Source: Gnetum montanum
Lineage: Eukaryota > Streptophyta > Gnetopsida > Gnetales > Gnetaceae
Length of the DNA: 62,805 nucleotides
Direction of reading: 5' to 3'
Assembly: GCA_015680685.1 (NCBI GenBank)
Contig: MNCI01035621.1
Coordinates: 940,459 to 1,003,263 of the forward strand
The notes below the pieces were generated by a model. That model saw nothing but the letters and a program-made list of their open reading frames with translations. It ran no database searches and was not told the origin of the DNA. Below, in pieces: positions 10,856 to 22,311 of the stretch. Every line of letters starts with the position of its first letter. Within the stretch, counting starts at the first letter, position 1. Both the position numbers and the translations under genes were made by a program.

Positions 10856-10963
10856 TGAAACACCACAAAAATTTGCATGTTATAGACAATCTTCATCATG
10901 TAGCTTTCACCCCATGAAACCCAAGGAAAGACTTCATTGTAAATGTAAAAATTGTAATCCAAA
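10856..10963 (+). repeat. Element D 5' LTR, first fragment
   Basis: TGAAACACCACAAAAATTTGC is a typical LTR start of this group (compare 38,095 and 2,015) and breaks the B integrase frame after GTTCA. After 108 bp it is interrupted by C. The continuation is at 28,737. Confidence 0.7.
10959..10963 (+). repeat. Target-site duplication of C, left copy (CCAAA)
   Basis: CCAAA directly precedes the C 5' LTR. CCAGA (28,732-28,736) follows the C 3' LTR: one mismatch, compatible with an old 5-bp duplication. Confidence 0.65.
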
Positions 10964-13060
10964 TGAAACATCACTAATTTCAGGCACTTGTAGCAGAATT
11001 GTCTAAGTGTTAAAACTTGGACAAAATTTTTCTAAGTCTAGCATCACACTACATAGTATAGATAGTGTAGCACACTAGAAGTCCTGATGTTTGCAAAATT
11101 TTTGTAAGTTTGCCTGCTATGCTCCATAGCATAGCCAGTGTAGCACATGATTCCAAGGCCAATTCACACAATTGTTAAGCTAGAAGCAGTAAAAAGGGCA
11201 CTAAGAATAGACCAAACATTTTGGAAAATTTTCTATCTCTTGGGGTATCAAGCTTGCTATGCTCTCTAGTTTTCCCAACTTGACACATGCCCTAGTTGCT
11301 AGTCTAGCCAAGTTCCAGGCTAGGAGTTGTCAAAGATGCTAAGGATGGATGAAATAGTTTGGAAAATTTTATACCTTTCAAGCCTATTACACTTTGCTAT
11401 GCTGCAGAGTGTAGATAGTGTAGTACAAGTTTCAGAGCCCAAATTTTTCTAAGCATTGGATTAGAAGTTTCTCAAGCTATCTAGACATGAAAGATACATT
11501 TGACAATTTTTTGACTATCAAGGCTACCTCCTACTTCATCCTCAAAGTGTGGTCAAGATGCCATGAAGAAAGTTTGTGAATTTTGGCAGAATTCATCAAA
11601 AAATTATTGATGTGCTCTACTACACTACATAGGGTAGACCGCATGACAAGTTTTCAAGGCTAATAATTTTCTAAATGTGAAACTTGGAGGTATCAAGCTA
11701 TTAAAACATGCAAGATGGATTTTTGGTTGCTAAAGTCACCTATCTTACTACATCTTTGAGTGGCATTTCATGTTTTTGCAAAATTCATCAAAATAGGAGT
11801 GCTATGCTTTGCTACACTATGCAATCTATATAGTGTAATAGGAGTGTAATAGGCCAAAAACTATAATATTTTTCTAAGTGTTTACGCTACACTCCATTAC
11901 ACTATGCAATGTAGATAGCATAATGCTTGCAAAATGCCACTGAATTCCTATAGAAGCTCCTAGAACTTAGCATCAACCTTCTTTTTAGATTTGACGTCCT
12001 TCTAGTGGTCACGATTGGTAGTTTACTTTCATTTTTCCCTCTTATTAATCCCCAAAATTGTTCCTATGCTTAACCCTACTCAAAAGAGGGGGAAGATGTA
12101 GTCTTGGAGCATAGGCTGCAAATTGCATTTTGTTTTGGCATTATTTGTATGTAGATGGTAGTCCTTCAGACTTTGGCACATGTAGTTTGGCCAGTATGGT
12201 CATAGTTTAGTAGATTTTAACTTCCCATTCCTGTCCTATAGAGTGTAGGACCATTGAGCTTGACACTTAGAACTTGAAATTTTGAGCATAGCATGCTAGC
12301 GTGACTTGTTCACAGCCATGCTATGTGGACCCAGGCCATGTGGCATCTAGTTAGCATCTCACGATAATCATAGCCCTATAAATACCCTAGCAAGTAGCAT
12401 TTTAAGGGTTGGTTAGTAGCAAGGTTTCTTAGAAAATCACTTTGAGCATCAAGCATTAGAGTGCTCTTCACAGCTTAAGAACTCCTACACTTGAGCATCC
12501 AAGCTTGATGCCTAGAGAAGTATGGAGACCTAGTCTCCCTAGCATCCACACAATGTGACAATTGCCACCCAGTAGGTTCTACCTCCTTGGAAACTACCAG
12601 CACTACATCTACAATTTCCTAGGGACTATGACCATACTACCTCACTGCCTCACTATGCATGTCTAACACTACATGCCAACTCCACACATCATTTAATCAA
12701 ACTTCATGTTCCCTAATCTTGGGGCAGTGCAATTCTTCATCTAAACTCTCATTTCATTTTCTTGTAGCATGTATTACAAATTATTAGTGTAATTGCTTAA
12801 TTCTATTATCAATATGCATTGATACACTCCCATTGTTATATATGTCATGCTCTTGTTTTCCCTGACTCCCATGTGTGACATTCTAAAAAATCTATTTGTA
12901 AACAATTATGTACACCATGTAAGTCCCTGTCAGATCGACTAGATCATTTAGGGAACCCCATTTTCATTTTCTCTAGCATGGACCTCTCATGGACTTGGGG
13001 TTAGGTTGTGCACCTGACGACCTCTCAGTGTTCTAGCCACTAATAATTTTGGATGCTACA
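10964..13060 (+). repeat. 5' LTR of C (2,097 bp)
   Basis: It starts TGAAACATCACTAATTTCAGGC and ends TTTGGATGCTACA directly before the PBS. It contains five or six degenerate repeats with TTTTTCTAAGTG and CTATGCT/AGCATAG-type inverted pairs, and a TATA box at 12,377. The 3' copy at 26,990-28,731 is truncated. Confidence 0.9.
12377..12384 (+). promoter_or_regulatory. TATA box, C 5' LTR
   Basis: CCCTATAAATACCC; the identical box is at 28,034 in the 3' LTR. Confidence 0.7.
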
Positions 13061-13065
13061 GGTTT

Positions 13066-13084
13066 TGGTGCAAGAAGATGGGCC
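13066..13084 (+). promoter_or_regulatory. Primer binding site of C
   Basis: TGGTGCAAGAAGATGGGCC lies 5 nt after the LTR end. It is a degenerate match to the 19-mer TGGCGCTAGAAGAAGGGCC at the same place in F. It should pair with a tRNA 3' end ending in CGCCA-OH; I cannot name the tRNA from sequence alone. Confidence 0.75.
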
Positions 13085-14460
13085 TTCCTATTCCTTTTAT
13101 ATGCCACACATAGTCCTGCATGCTTTCTATACCTCCATCACTAGCAACAAGCTAGTGTAGACATAACACCCTTGTGGATCTACTATAGCAGTAGCTGGAT
13201 CATAGGCTAGTGCAGGAGTTGTCTATGTTTCGATCACTATAGATTGGTCCCAGTTGATGTTTCCCCTAGAATCCTATGGGACAAAAATATCAAAACTATG
13301 TATTGCATCAAGTTCTCTATCTTCTGTGTAGCGTGACAACCTTGTCAACATAATAGGCCCTCTAAGCATAACAAGTGTAACAACAGAGATAAACATTTTC
13401 TTAGCATTTTCAAACTTAGCCATTTTTGGCTTGCTTTCTTTACAGTTTGCATACTTAACCATTTTAGCTTAAAATTTACTACATTTGAACATTTCTTACA
13501 AGTTTCTCTTCTTCTCACACCTTTTCTAACATAGTAAAGATGAACCCTGCTAGAACTTTGGCTACCCCTCCTAAGTCTAGAGGTGGCCCACCATGTTTAA
13601 CACATGGGGGGCATTAAGTGACCTCTTAGCCTAGTCTAACCACAACAATAGTCTCTTAGATTGCAACATTAGCCACCTGAGTACATGACATATGATGAAG
13701 AGTGATACAACTTTTTATGTGCAAAGATCCAAGTGGGCCTATCACTAGACTACCAAGAAGTGAAAAAAAAGCATAATTTTGAAATCATCCACCGAAATGG
13801 AAGAGAGTTCCTACCCACCCCTAATGCAATTATATTGCTCACTAAAACCTTCCAATGGATCTTGGACAAGCATATTAAAATGAGTGGGTCAAAAGAGTGA
13901 CACATGATATCCCACTATGATGAGCTCCTCCAAGATGGGTAGGAGGAATTTGAATCCCATTTCAAAGGTGGTGGCCTGCTCTATGCCTTGGCCTCATAGT
14001 CTACCTCTGTGTTCCTTTCACACCATTCATAGTCTTCCTCCTCCTTTGTGACAGCTACAATGTTTCCATAGTCCAAAACTTCACTGGTGATAGGTAGCGA
14101 TCAAATGTTATCAATGCAATAGCATGTAAGACCTTTGGCCTCCTTTCCCTCTATTATTCCTTGATACTCTATTTAATTTTCACAAGCAATGTCGATGATG
14201 CCCATGTTGCCATATGTGCACACTATGCCTACATCACAACTACAAACAAGTCTTGTTCCCATTACCCCTTCTTTCTCAGTCCCACTATCAACAATAGCTC
14301 CAACCTCAACTATGTGGTGGGCAACAACATCTTTTCCTACTGTGAAATTATCCTAGATGCCACAGTATACATAGTTACAACTATACCAAAATCCACACAT
14401 TGCACAATCATGGGGCTATGGGATACTCTAGTGGTATTGCCAACAAGGCAACTAACCATC

Positions 14461-14690
14461 CCCATAGCACCATCAGTTGTAGTCGCTCTGGTGACACCTC
14501 CAATAGGATTGCTAGCCACTCCAATAGCATTGTCAATGGTAGATGCTCTGACAACACCACTACCTATGCTAGTAGCCACTCCGAAGACACCACCTATGGT
14601 GTTGTGGGCCGCTCTAATGGCAGCACCAATGGGAGCTGCCCCAATGGCATCACCCATGATAGATACTCCAACGGCACTACCAATAGTACA
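14461..14690 (+). repeat. 60-bp coding minisatellite in C gag
   Basis: Units at 14,461-14,520, 14,521-14,580 and 14,581-14,637, plus a partial one, each encode about 20 residues of the form PIA.S.V.AL.TPP.GLLAT. The F gag has a proline/glutamine-rich linker without this repeat at the same place. Confidence 0.85.
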
Positions 14691-15289
14691 ACTAATGAAA
14701 CCCTTTGCAACATTCCTAACTCTAGATCAAGTGTTCTAGCTCATCCAAATCCTCATTGATGAGGTCAAGTAGCTTAAAGCCACCAACTTTGTAATAGTCC
14801 ATGTAATGGACTTCTATTAGGATGACCCTATTAGCTCTGTCATTCCTCCACTCATGTTGCCTCTTGGAATCCAACTTCCCCAATTTATGTAATACAATGG
14901 AGAAGGTGATCCAAATTCCCACATAGTCACTTTTTGTTTGAAGTCTTTATTACTGCAACCATGGCCACATGTGGTCATTTCTATCTTTGCCATGTCTCTA
15001 ACTAGCAAAGCATTGGATTGGTATCACATGCTTCCTCGTGCTTCCATTTTAACTTTGGAAGAGTTGTTAAGCCAGTATGTAACCTACTTCAAGTACAACT
15101 TGAAGTCAAAAGCCACATTAGACCAACTCATGAACATTAAGCAAGAAGTTCTAAAACCTATGTAGAAATTCATACAATGTTGGAGCACCTCTCTAAATGA
15201 GATTTGTGAGCCCATTGCTAAAACCCACTTGCTGGCCATTTTTTAGGACACCATAAATGATTTATTTAGCCCCACACTCCCTTAGCCAA

Positions 15290-15420
15290 GCCATGACAAC
15301 CATTGTGGTAGTTGTGGCTAAGAAAAGACCTAGGTTACATAGCTTACAAGCATGCACATACAAAGAAAGATAAAGAAAAGGGGAAAGCCATGACAACCAT
15401 TGTGGCAGTTGTGGCTAATG
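15290..15420 (+). repeat. Short direct duplication in C gag
   Basis: GCCATGACAACCATTGTGG plus AGTTGTGGCTAA occurs at about 15,290 and again at about 15,387 with one difference. The intervening sequence reads as gag linker (AYKHAHTKKDKEKG-like). Confidence 0.8.
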
Positions 15421-17564
15421 ATGCCAAGCATAACAATAAAAAATAGGTTGCCAAGGCACCTAAGGCCCTGACTAATACCAAAAAACATTAAGTTCTAGCA
15501 ACATAGGAACCAACCAACCCACATCGTCAATAGCCATGATGCAAGCTTCGACAAGGCCAAGCATTCAGCACAAGGATCCTTCAAAATATACCCCCTTTCC
15601 GATTAAGCCATCAAAACTTTTTGATCAACTACTAACTGCTAGGTGCATTCAACATAAGCAAATGTTAGAACATGTTGTAAATGTCATGAGAGGTACTTTG
15701 AGATCCTATGAGACCCCTCTGTAGCTATGTCTAATGACCCTCTAGTACCCAAAAGTTTTAGGCTATATCGATTTTGCAACTACCACTAGTTGTATGACCA
15801 TGACACAAATTACTGATTAGCGTTGAAACATGATATCCAATGCATGATTGATCAAGGAAAGCTAGTCCTTAATGAAAATAGTCCTGTTCAGCTAGAGAAC
15901 CAATCTATGAATATCTATAAGGACCCATTGAATGCTAGCAATGCAAGATACACCATTAATACTATCAGCATTAATGACAACATAGAGTCAACACATGAGT
16001 TGTTTGTGGTCCGTGTGCCTTCATGTTATGTCAAAGCTTTGATGTTAATCAGGCCATAGGCCCCCTTTGTCATCAAGGTACCATGTTGGGCACCTGCAAC
16101 ACCTTTCATGGTCAGAGACCCATAGCATGTTATGACAACAACCCAAGCACCTTTTGTTATAAGGGTGCCAAAACATACAAATCCCCCATCTACCTAGAGT
16201 CTAGTGGTTGGAACTCCATCATAACCTTCTCACTCAAGGAAACATGATGAGCACCTAGCTAACAAGATGACTAGGAAACACACTATGAGTGCCTAGCTGA
16301 TAAGATGACTAGGAAACACACTACACTAGGCTCCCCTAAGCCTAACACCTTCGGTGATATCCTAAACCCTTATCACCAAAAGCCACTGGCATAGATACAC
16401 ACACATGCAAAAATCAACCCCTAAGGCTCAAAAACCCATTGTTCAACTAAAAGCCATATCTTCTCCTCCTTGGGAAATCTGTCTCTTAGGGCATGTGGAG
16501 GAAATAAGGACCACCAAACAACCAGATGATGAGCAAACATTTCTAGATGCACTCACACAAGTCAAACAGGCTCTGAAACAGAAGAATACAACTTTGAGCC
16601 TATACGACCTAATTATGACTTCATCTATGCATCATGAGGCTTTGGTTCACATGTTGGCATCCTTTCCTATTAAGGAACACATGCTAGCAAAAGAAATGAC
16701 CATTCATGCTATAATTCTTCCATCTATGACTGAAGATCCACAACCAACATTATTAACCTTTCACAATGAAGCCATTAAAGGTGGCCTTGAAAATGGTTAA
16801 GTAACAATTTCCCCCATGTCTATAACAACTCATGTGTATTTGTATAAGATTCATAGGGTGAATTTTGATGATGGCGTTATGACTAATGTTATCCCATTCC
16901 CTATAGTCGACAAGCTTGGCATGGTGGACCAAATTAGGCCAACAACAATTGCTTGTTTAAAGTCCTTCAATGGGGCATACATCATGGTCAAGGGAATAGT
17001 CACCATTAATTTTATGGTAGGGGATTGATTCCCCACTAATGTAGAATTCCTCATGGTAGAGGAGATGCCTAGGTTCAATTCAATCCTAGGAAGATCTTGG
17101 TTAGCCCAATTAAGGATTGTCTCTTCACCAATCCACCAGGATATCCACCTACCCTATGTAGGTGGAGAAGTGGCAATCTTTGGTGATAACATAGCCCCTA
17201 GATCTATCAACAATATAGACACTGAGCAAGGGTCAAAGATAAAATTCTCTAAATATGCACCATATATTTTCAACAAAACCTAATGTTGTTCAACAAGTGA
17301 ACTAAGAAAAATAAATAATTTATATGAAGAAACTCTATGGGCAGAATTGCCTCTTTCAATTGTAGATGATAGCCTGGAAGAGTATTTACTCAAGTCTTCC
17401 AAGCCTTACACATCACCCAACGCATGTTGGGTTAGGAAACATCTGCACAATTAGGGCATGTTCATAATTTAGTTCTTTTGTCTTTAGTACTTTTGTTTGT
17501 ATAGTTACGCTTTTGAATTATGTTTACTTTCCACATTAGTTATCTTTTTTTTTAACTATCACAT

Positions 17565-17775
17565 GGCCTAAAATAGCCTTAAACTATCACATAGCCCACC
17601 AAGGCCTAAAACTAGCAATCAACTCCCTCTTACAAGTAGCCATGGCCCGAAATGGCCTTAAACTAGCAATGGCCCAAAATGGCCTTAAACAACAACATGA
17701 CCTTAAATGGTCTTAAAATATAGCATGGTCCAAAATGGCCTTAAACTATTACATGGGGTCCATAAGGGGCCTAAC
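17565..17775 (+). repeat. Post-protease TTAAACTA array (C)
   Basis: Eight units of CATGGCC(C/T)NAAATGGCCTTAAACTA(GC), about 25-35 bp apart. Same position and same unit type as in F, E and N1. Confidence 0.85.
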
Positions 17776-17959
17776 TACATAAAAAAATACCAAGCAAAAG
17801 AAATAAAATAAGTATCATGCTTTTTTATTAAATTGTAAATGAAATACATAGTCCAAGATTACGTCCACTTTCAAAGTTACAAAATTGCCCAATAATGGGG
17901 TTACATTTCAAACATTTTAAAACATCAATGTATAGACTACAGCTCCTCTCCCCTATCAT

Positions 17960-20900
17960 TATCCACCACTCTACTAGGTCCTCCATCTTCATCTGGATAT
18001 TGTACAAACCAAAGACAAAACAATAGACCAATTAATAAGTAGGATAACATATGCAGCTGTCATGAAATAAATCATAATAAAGTAAACTTAACCAACCTAA
18101 GATGTGACCACATCCATGCTTGGTAGCGTTTTGTTGAGGCCAGAGTCCAAGCATCGAAGGATTTCCTCCTCTTTCATATTTTCCCAGTCTTCCTCTCCTA
18201 GGTCAATGCTTGTTAGGATCTTCCCTTTCTCAATGGTCATCCATAGAGGTGGCCCCAGAGAAAACGTGGTAGAGGTGGCTTCCCTAGAAGGCATAGTCAT
18301 TTTCCTCTCTGGGGACTCATCGACCACCAGGTGTTTTGCAAATCTATTATAAGCCTGGAAAGCACTGATTATGTTAAGGAATAGTTCACAAAATTGGCAT
18401 TCTACAGACTCATCTTTGTATTTTTTGTGGTAGGTAGCACGTTCCATTTTGTATTGATACTTGTGATTCTTTTTCACTTGCCCCCATTCATACACCTTGG
18501 CACTGTAATCCTTCCAATCTTGGTTCTTTTGGGCCAAGATATCCATCTGTAGGCATTTCTCGATTACCTTGTGCATAGCTTCATTCTTGCCCCTCACGGC
18601 TAACCAATATCTTGCATAATCAATCATGGCCATGCAGTAGCTACCATCTGATTAATTTTAGGCCATCAAGAAGTCATATAGTGATTGCAAGTCCTCAAGT
18701 TAAGCTGCTTGACTCACTTTCTCGTTTTCAAGTTTTTGAACTCACTTCTAGAGGTCCTCATTTATGTGCCTTCACTCCCACAATGATTATGCTAAGTGTA
18801 GTGCACATTTGCTTGCCTCGTCAGATATATGACGAGGCACTTCTACTACCTCAAGAGGGACCTCAGGCATAGCTTCAACTTCAACTACCTTTCTTGGGTT
18901 CCATTTAAGTCATAATGCTATTACATCAAAAAAGAGGAAATGTTAGTTATAAGAAGGCAAAAATGAAACAACACAAAAAAGAATGCAATGGCCCAAATAT
19001 ACCTATCTCAAGATCTATTTGCTTTAGAAGATTGATCATATCATTCACTATGCCCTACATAAAGGAAAACTTATCTAGGGTTTCTACCCATGGTTGTAAG
19101 TGAAAAGTGGATGAATATTTTGGACATCTAGTGGAAGTATCACCTACTGCATGATAAAGCATGTTAGCATTATGAAGAAAAAGAAGAGAGAAACAAAAGG
19201 AGAAAAGAAAAGAAAAGAGGATGAGAGGAAAGAGGGAAAGCAAGAGCATAATGTAAATGATAGTGCAAAGCTTCTACCCAACAAATCCTCAAGGGTGAGA
19301 GTGGGGGGATTGTCTATTTGAACACTATCAAACAAACCATAAAACTCACTATCCTCAAAACATAGCCCCTCTTTTTCAAGTTTCCTTAAGAGTGCAGTGG
19401 TTTCTTTGGTTGTCATATGTTCCTTAGGCTATGGGACATTTTCTACAAAAGGCTCCTCTTCATCTAAGGCCTCCTCTTCTATGGCAGGGACCTCCTCTTC
19501 TGCGGCAGGAGCCTCTTCTTCAACGAAAGAGCCCACCTCCTCACCTACAGTGCATAAGCTAGAGTTAGAGCACCTATCTAACATATATATGTAAAAAAAA
19601 TGAAAAGGAAAGAAGTAGTGAATATGCTAACTTAGACATACTCACCAGCAAACTCAAATCACACATTGTAGACTCTAATGCATAACCTCTTACCTTGTTT
19701 TTCAATTGTGAATATGGGTTCCTCTGTGAGATGAGGTTTTTTGATTTGCAATTTTGATTTCACCATCTCAACAATGAGATGCATCACCCTAACTACATTG
19801 CTCATGTTGATGGGAGGAGCCTCTCCAAGACTATCACACAAATGGTAGGATGGTCCCACCTGGTCTTCGGTGGTCATTAAAAAGGACTCTCCAATAGCCT
19901 CTAGAGGGTGCTATGACCGAGTTTTGTGGAATATGTGGTAGATCCATGGCTTGGATATTTGGATGTGATCTTGCACCATCCATATATCATTTTCATGAAC
20001 CACCAAAAATTCTATGAACCTGTGCAAGCATGCTATAAAAAATGCAAAGTGAACATGAGAACATGAGGAAGGGACTCATATCTATGCCAAGTTTCTCTAT
20101 GATAATAGCATGCATGTTCTTAGTAGATGAGAACTCTAGTAGTGCTATTTGGACTAAGGCCAATGCCCCTTCTCTATCATGAAGGCCATATTTATTAATC
20201 AAGAATTTGGTAATGGATAAAATGGTAATAAGAACTCCAAGTCATATAGAACAAAAAAAAAAAAATTTCCATCATCCGAATAGGACTTACCCTCTATTGT
20301 AGTAGATGGTTCTCGGTGGATTTTTGAAGGTCATGCCTATGTGGCGAGCAATGAAAAAAGTATTGTATTTATGGTAGCATCTAAACTCTTGCATTTACCA
20401 GATCCAAGAAAAGGGTCTTAGGCCCTTTAGGTGTTGACTTGAGCTACTTGCCCCTTCACCCTTAGTAGGTCCATCCATCATGAATTTTAAAATGCCTTGG
20501 TTTGACCCAGGAAATAATGTCTCAACCTAGACATCCATTGCTTCAGTAGACAAGTGTGACCACATCATCATGATGAAGTGGTGAAGTAGGAATTCCAAGA
20601 ACTCCTATGCATCCTTTCAGAACCAGACTGCTTGGTCTCCTATGGAGGCATGTGGTGTAGGAACATTCAACATGGGGGTGTTTATACAACACAAGATCCC
20701 TACAAGCTCAACCACAATGAGGACTAGTTTTAGCATAACCCTGCATTGTCACAATATAACCATCACTGCGTAATAATGACAATAAAAAAACATTAGTGGA
20801 CAAACTATGTAAAATAAAAATTCAAAAAATTTTCTAAGTGTTAGTTACACTCTTGTAGAGTGTAACAATTTTCTATGTAGAATTTTTCTAAGTTTTCATC

Positions 20901-21785
20901 ACACTTCCATGGAGCATAAAAACTATAGAACAATTAGCTAAATGAAATTTTTCTAAGTGATCATCATGCCCCCATGGAGCATGACATTTTTTGGAACAAC
21001 TAGGGAAGTGAAATTTTTCTAAGTGCCACCTATGCTCCCAGTGAGAGTAGTAACTGCAGAAACATAAGAAAAAAGTTGCACAAATTCTTTCTTTTAGGTA
21101 CTAATTCCATTTACATGGAGTGCGACAACACCAAAACATGATAGAACGATAGTCTCAAAATTTTTTCAAAATGTTTTCAACTTGTTAGTTATTCTCTTAG
21201 GCACACCCCCAAGCTTGACAACCTGTCCCATGATGTAGGATGCCAAAAAAAACCCCTATGTAACGTGCCATAGGACACAAGGCATTTGGAACTCCCAATG
21301 TGTTGCTAAGCAAAGCAGTACGCCAAAACCCTTATCCTATCTTGTTGCGCAGGACACAGTGAAACCCTTCCCCCACCCCACGGCACTTGACAAAAGCCCC
21401 ATCTAGTGCCACACTGTAGGATGCTATCAACCCTCATGTTCCTAAAAAGAATAAACAAATAGAAATGGGCAAACACTTCGTAGCCGTAGTAGTGGCAGTG
21501 GCAACCATAGCATAGTAGCAGCAATAGTAGCATGGGCAATCTCTACTCATGGTAACCCACTCCAAAACCCCAAGACTCCAAAGCACCATCACATGAGGGA
21601 AAAATCATGAGGATAGGGCACGATGGTGTACCTAAAAAATGAGGGCTCCTAATGCTCCTAAATGCATATGCTAGGACATGTTGCAAGGTGTGCTCACCCT
21701 TCTCAATGTTGGCAAGGTCAGGGTGTTTACACTCACTTATGCACATCATTGTCTTGCTATCAAGCTCTAGCCTATTGGTTGTCAT
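17960..21785 (-). pseudogene. Antisense spliced gene in the PRO-RT spacer of C
   Basis: It runs right to left. Exon 1: 21,785 (ATG) to 21,632. Exon 2: 20,740-20,291 (450 bp, exactly as in F). Fused exon 3+4: about 20,206-19,646. Exon 5: 19,544-19,278. Exon 6: 19,143-19,003. Exon 7: 18,884-18,097. Exon 8 starts after TATCCAG near 17,994. Donors include GGGTAAGT, GTGAGTATG, GTAGAAG and GTATAT; acceptors are TGCAG, TGTAG and GTAG. Phases of exons 5-7 match F. Exon 2 has the LKLVLIVVELVGILCC block; exon 3 has FLINKYGLHDREGA; the fused exon ends in FFIACLHRFIEFLVVHEN; exon 7 has DYARYWLAVRG and QDWKDYSAKVYEWGQ. An acceptor (exon 3, AA for AG), exon 1 phase and exon 8 frame are damaged. Function unknown. 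Confidence 0.8.
20828..21060 (+). repeat. About 60-bp repeats inside intron 1 of the antisense gene (C)
   Basis: Four units each begin TTTTTCTAAGT and carry CATCATGCTCCCATGGAGCATGA-like inverted cores. The TTTTTCTAAGTG phrase and hairpin core also build the A and C LTRs, so this looks like LTR-type repeat material inside the body of the element. Confidence 0.75.
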
Positions 21786-21879
21786 GCCTTGTAGGTGCTA
21801 CGCTCTGCTCTGGATTATGCTACACTCTAGAATATTAGCTTTGACAATTAAAATGACATGTTTACCATGGGTAAACTCC

Positions 21880-21887
21880 TATTTATA
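21880..21887 (-). promoter_or_regulatory. Candidate TATA box of the antisense gene (C)
   Basis: On the minus strand GGATATAAATAGG lies about 95-102 bp upstream of the exon 1 ATG (21,785). F has TATAAGTA at a comparable place (61,061-61,068). Core-promoter function is inferred. Confidence 0.45.
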
Positions 21888-22169
21888 TCCTTTAGGGTCA
21901 TACAACACACCATCTTTCTAGGGCATCTTGTGTCCCACACAAAACATAGGATGCTGTGTGTTCCGTGCATAACATGGGATGCTCTATGTCCCATACATAA
22001 TGTGGAACATCCTCTATTCCATGCAACGTAACATCCAAAGTTAGAAAAAAATTTCTAACTTTTTCAACTTTTCACATTTTAAATTTTTTACATTTTTCTA
22101 CCTACCGAATGAACATTTGTTTTTGCCCCACACTTCAAGTCTTTCAAGTTCTACTTAGCTTCATACCTT

Positions 22170-22311
22170 ATGCATAGCATGGTCTACTAAGACCTTAAAC
22201 TAGCAATTTTGAGATATTGGATAGTTACTTTTTATGACATTATTTTCCTCATTTTATGCATTTTTCTTTATTAGATAGGTACCACTTGACATTTTTCTAG
22301 TTATTTTGTAG
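22170..22311 (+). other. End of the PRO-RT spacer: TTAAACTAGCA unit and 3' splice site (C)
   Basis: A lone unit GGTCTACTAAGACCTTAAACTAGCA sits at about 22,180-22,207. Then TTTTTCTAGTTATTTTGTAG ends at 22,311 and the pol frame starts with GATCACTTGG. F has a unit at about 61,172-61,192 and TTTTGCAG at 61,325. Tat/Ogre elements are known to carry an intron between PRO and RT; I could not place its donor. Confidence 0.6.

Larger units (their letters stand above)
13540..17454 (+). pseudogene. gag-protease of C
   Basis: ATG at 13,540 (MNPART) matches the F start. The matrix-like block KIQVGLS...HNFEIIHRNG (13.72-13.82 kb) follows. A 20-residue repeat (14.46-14.69 kb) leads to the gag core with FAMSLTSKALDWYHMLP and YNLKSK (14.98-15.1 kb), then a linker. 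PRO starts near 16,500 with its D-D-G active site (NFDDGVMTN, about 16,863) and MPRFNSILGRSW. The tail LWAELP...KHLHN ends at TAG 17,452-17,454, parallel to F and D. Several stops and frameshifts. A 33-bp phrase is duplicated at 15,290 and 15,387. Confidence 0.85.

Noticed and set aside
13274-13462. Minus-strand ORF in the C leader
   Set aside because: Short, alone, between PBS and gag; nothing similar in A, D, E or F.
14337-14657. Minus-strand ORF rich in Gly, Ala and Thr
   Set aside because: It is the mirror of the 60-bp coding minisatellite of C gag; open only because the repeat lacks stops on both strands.
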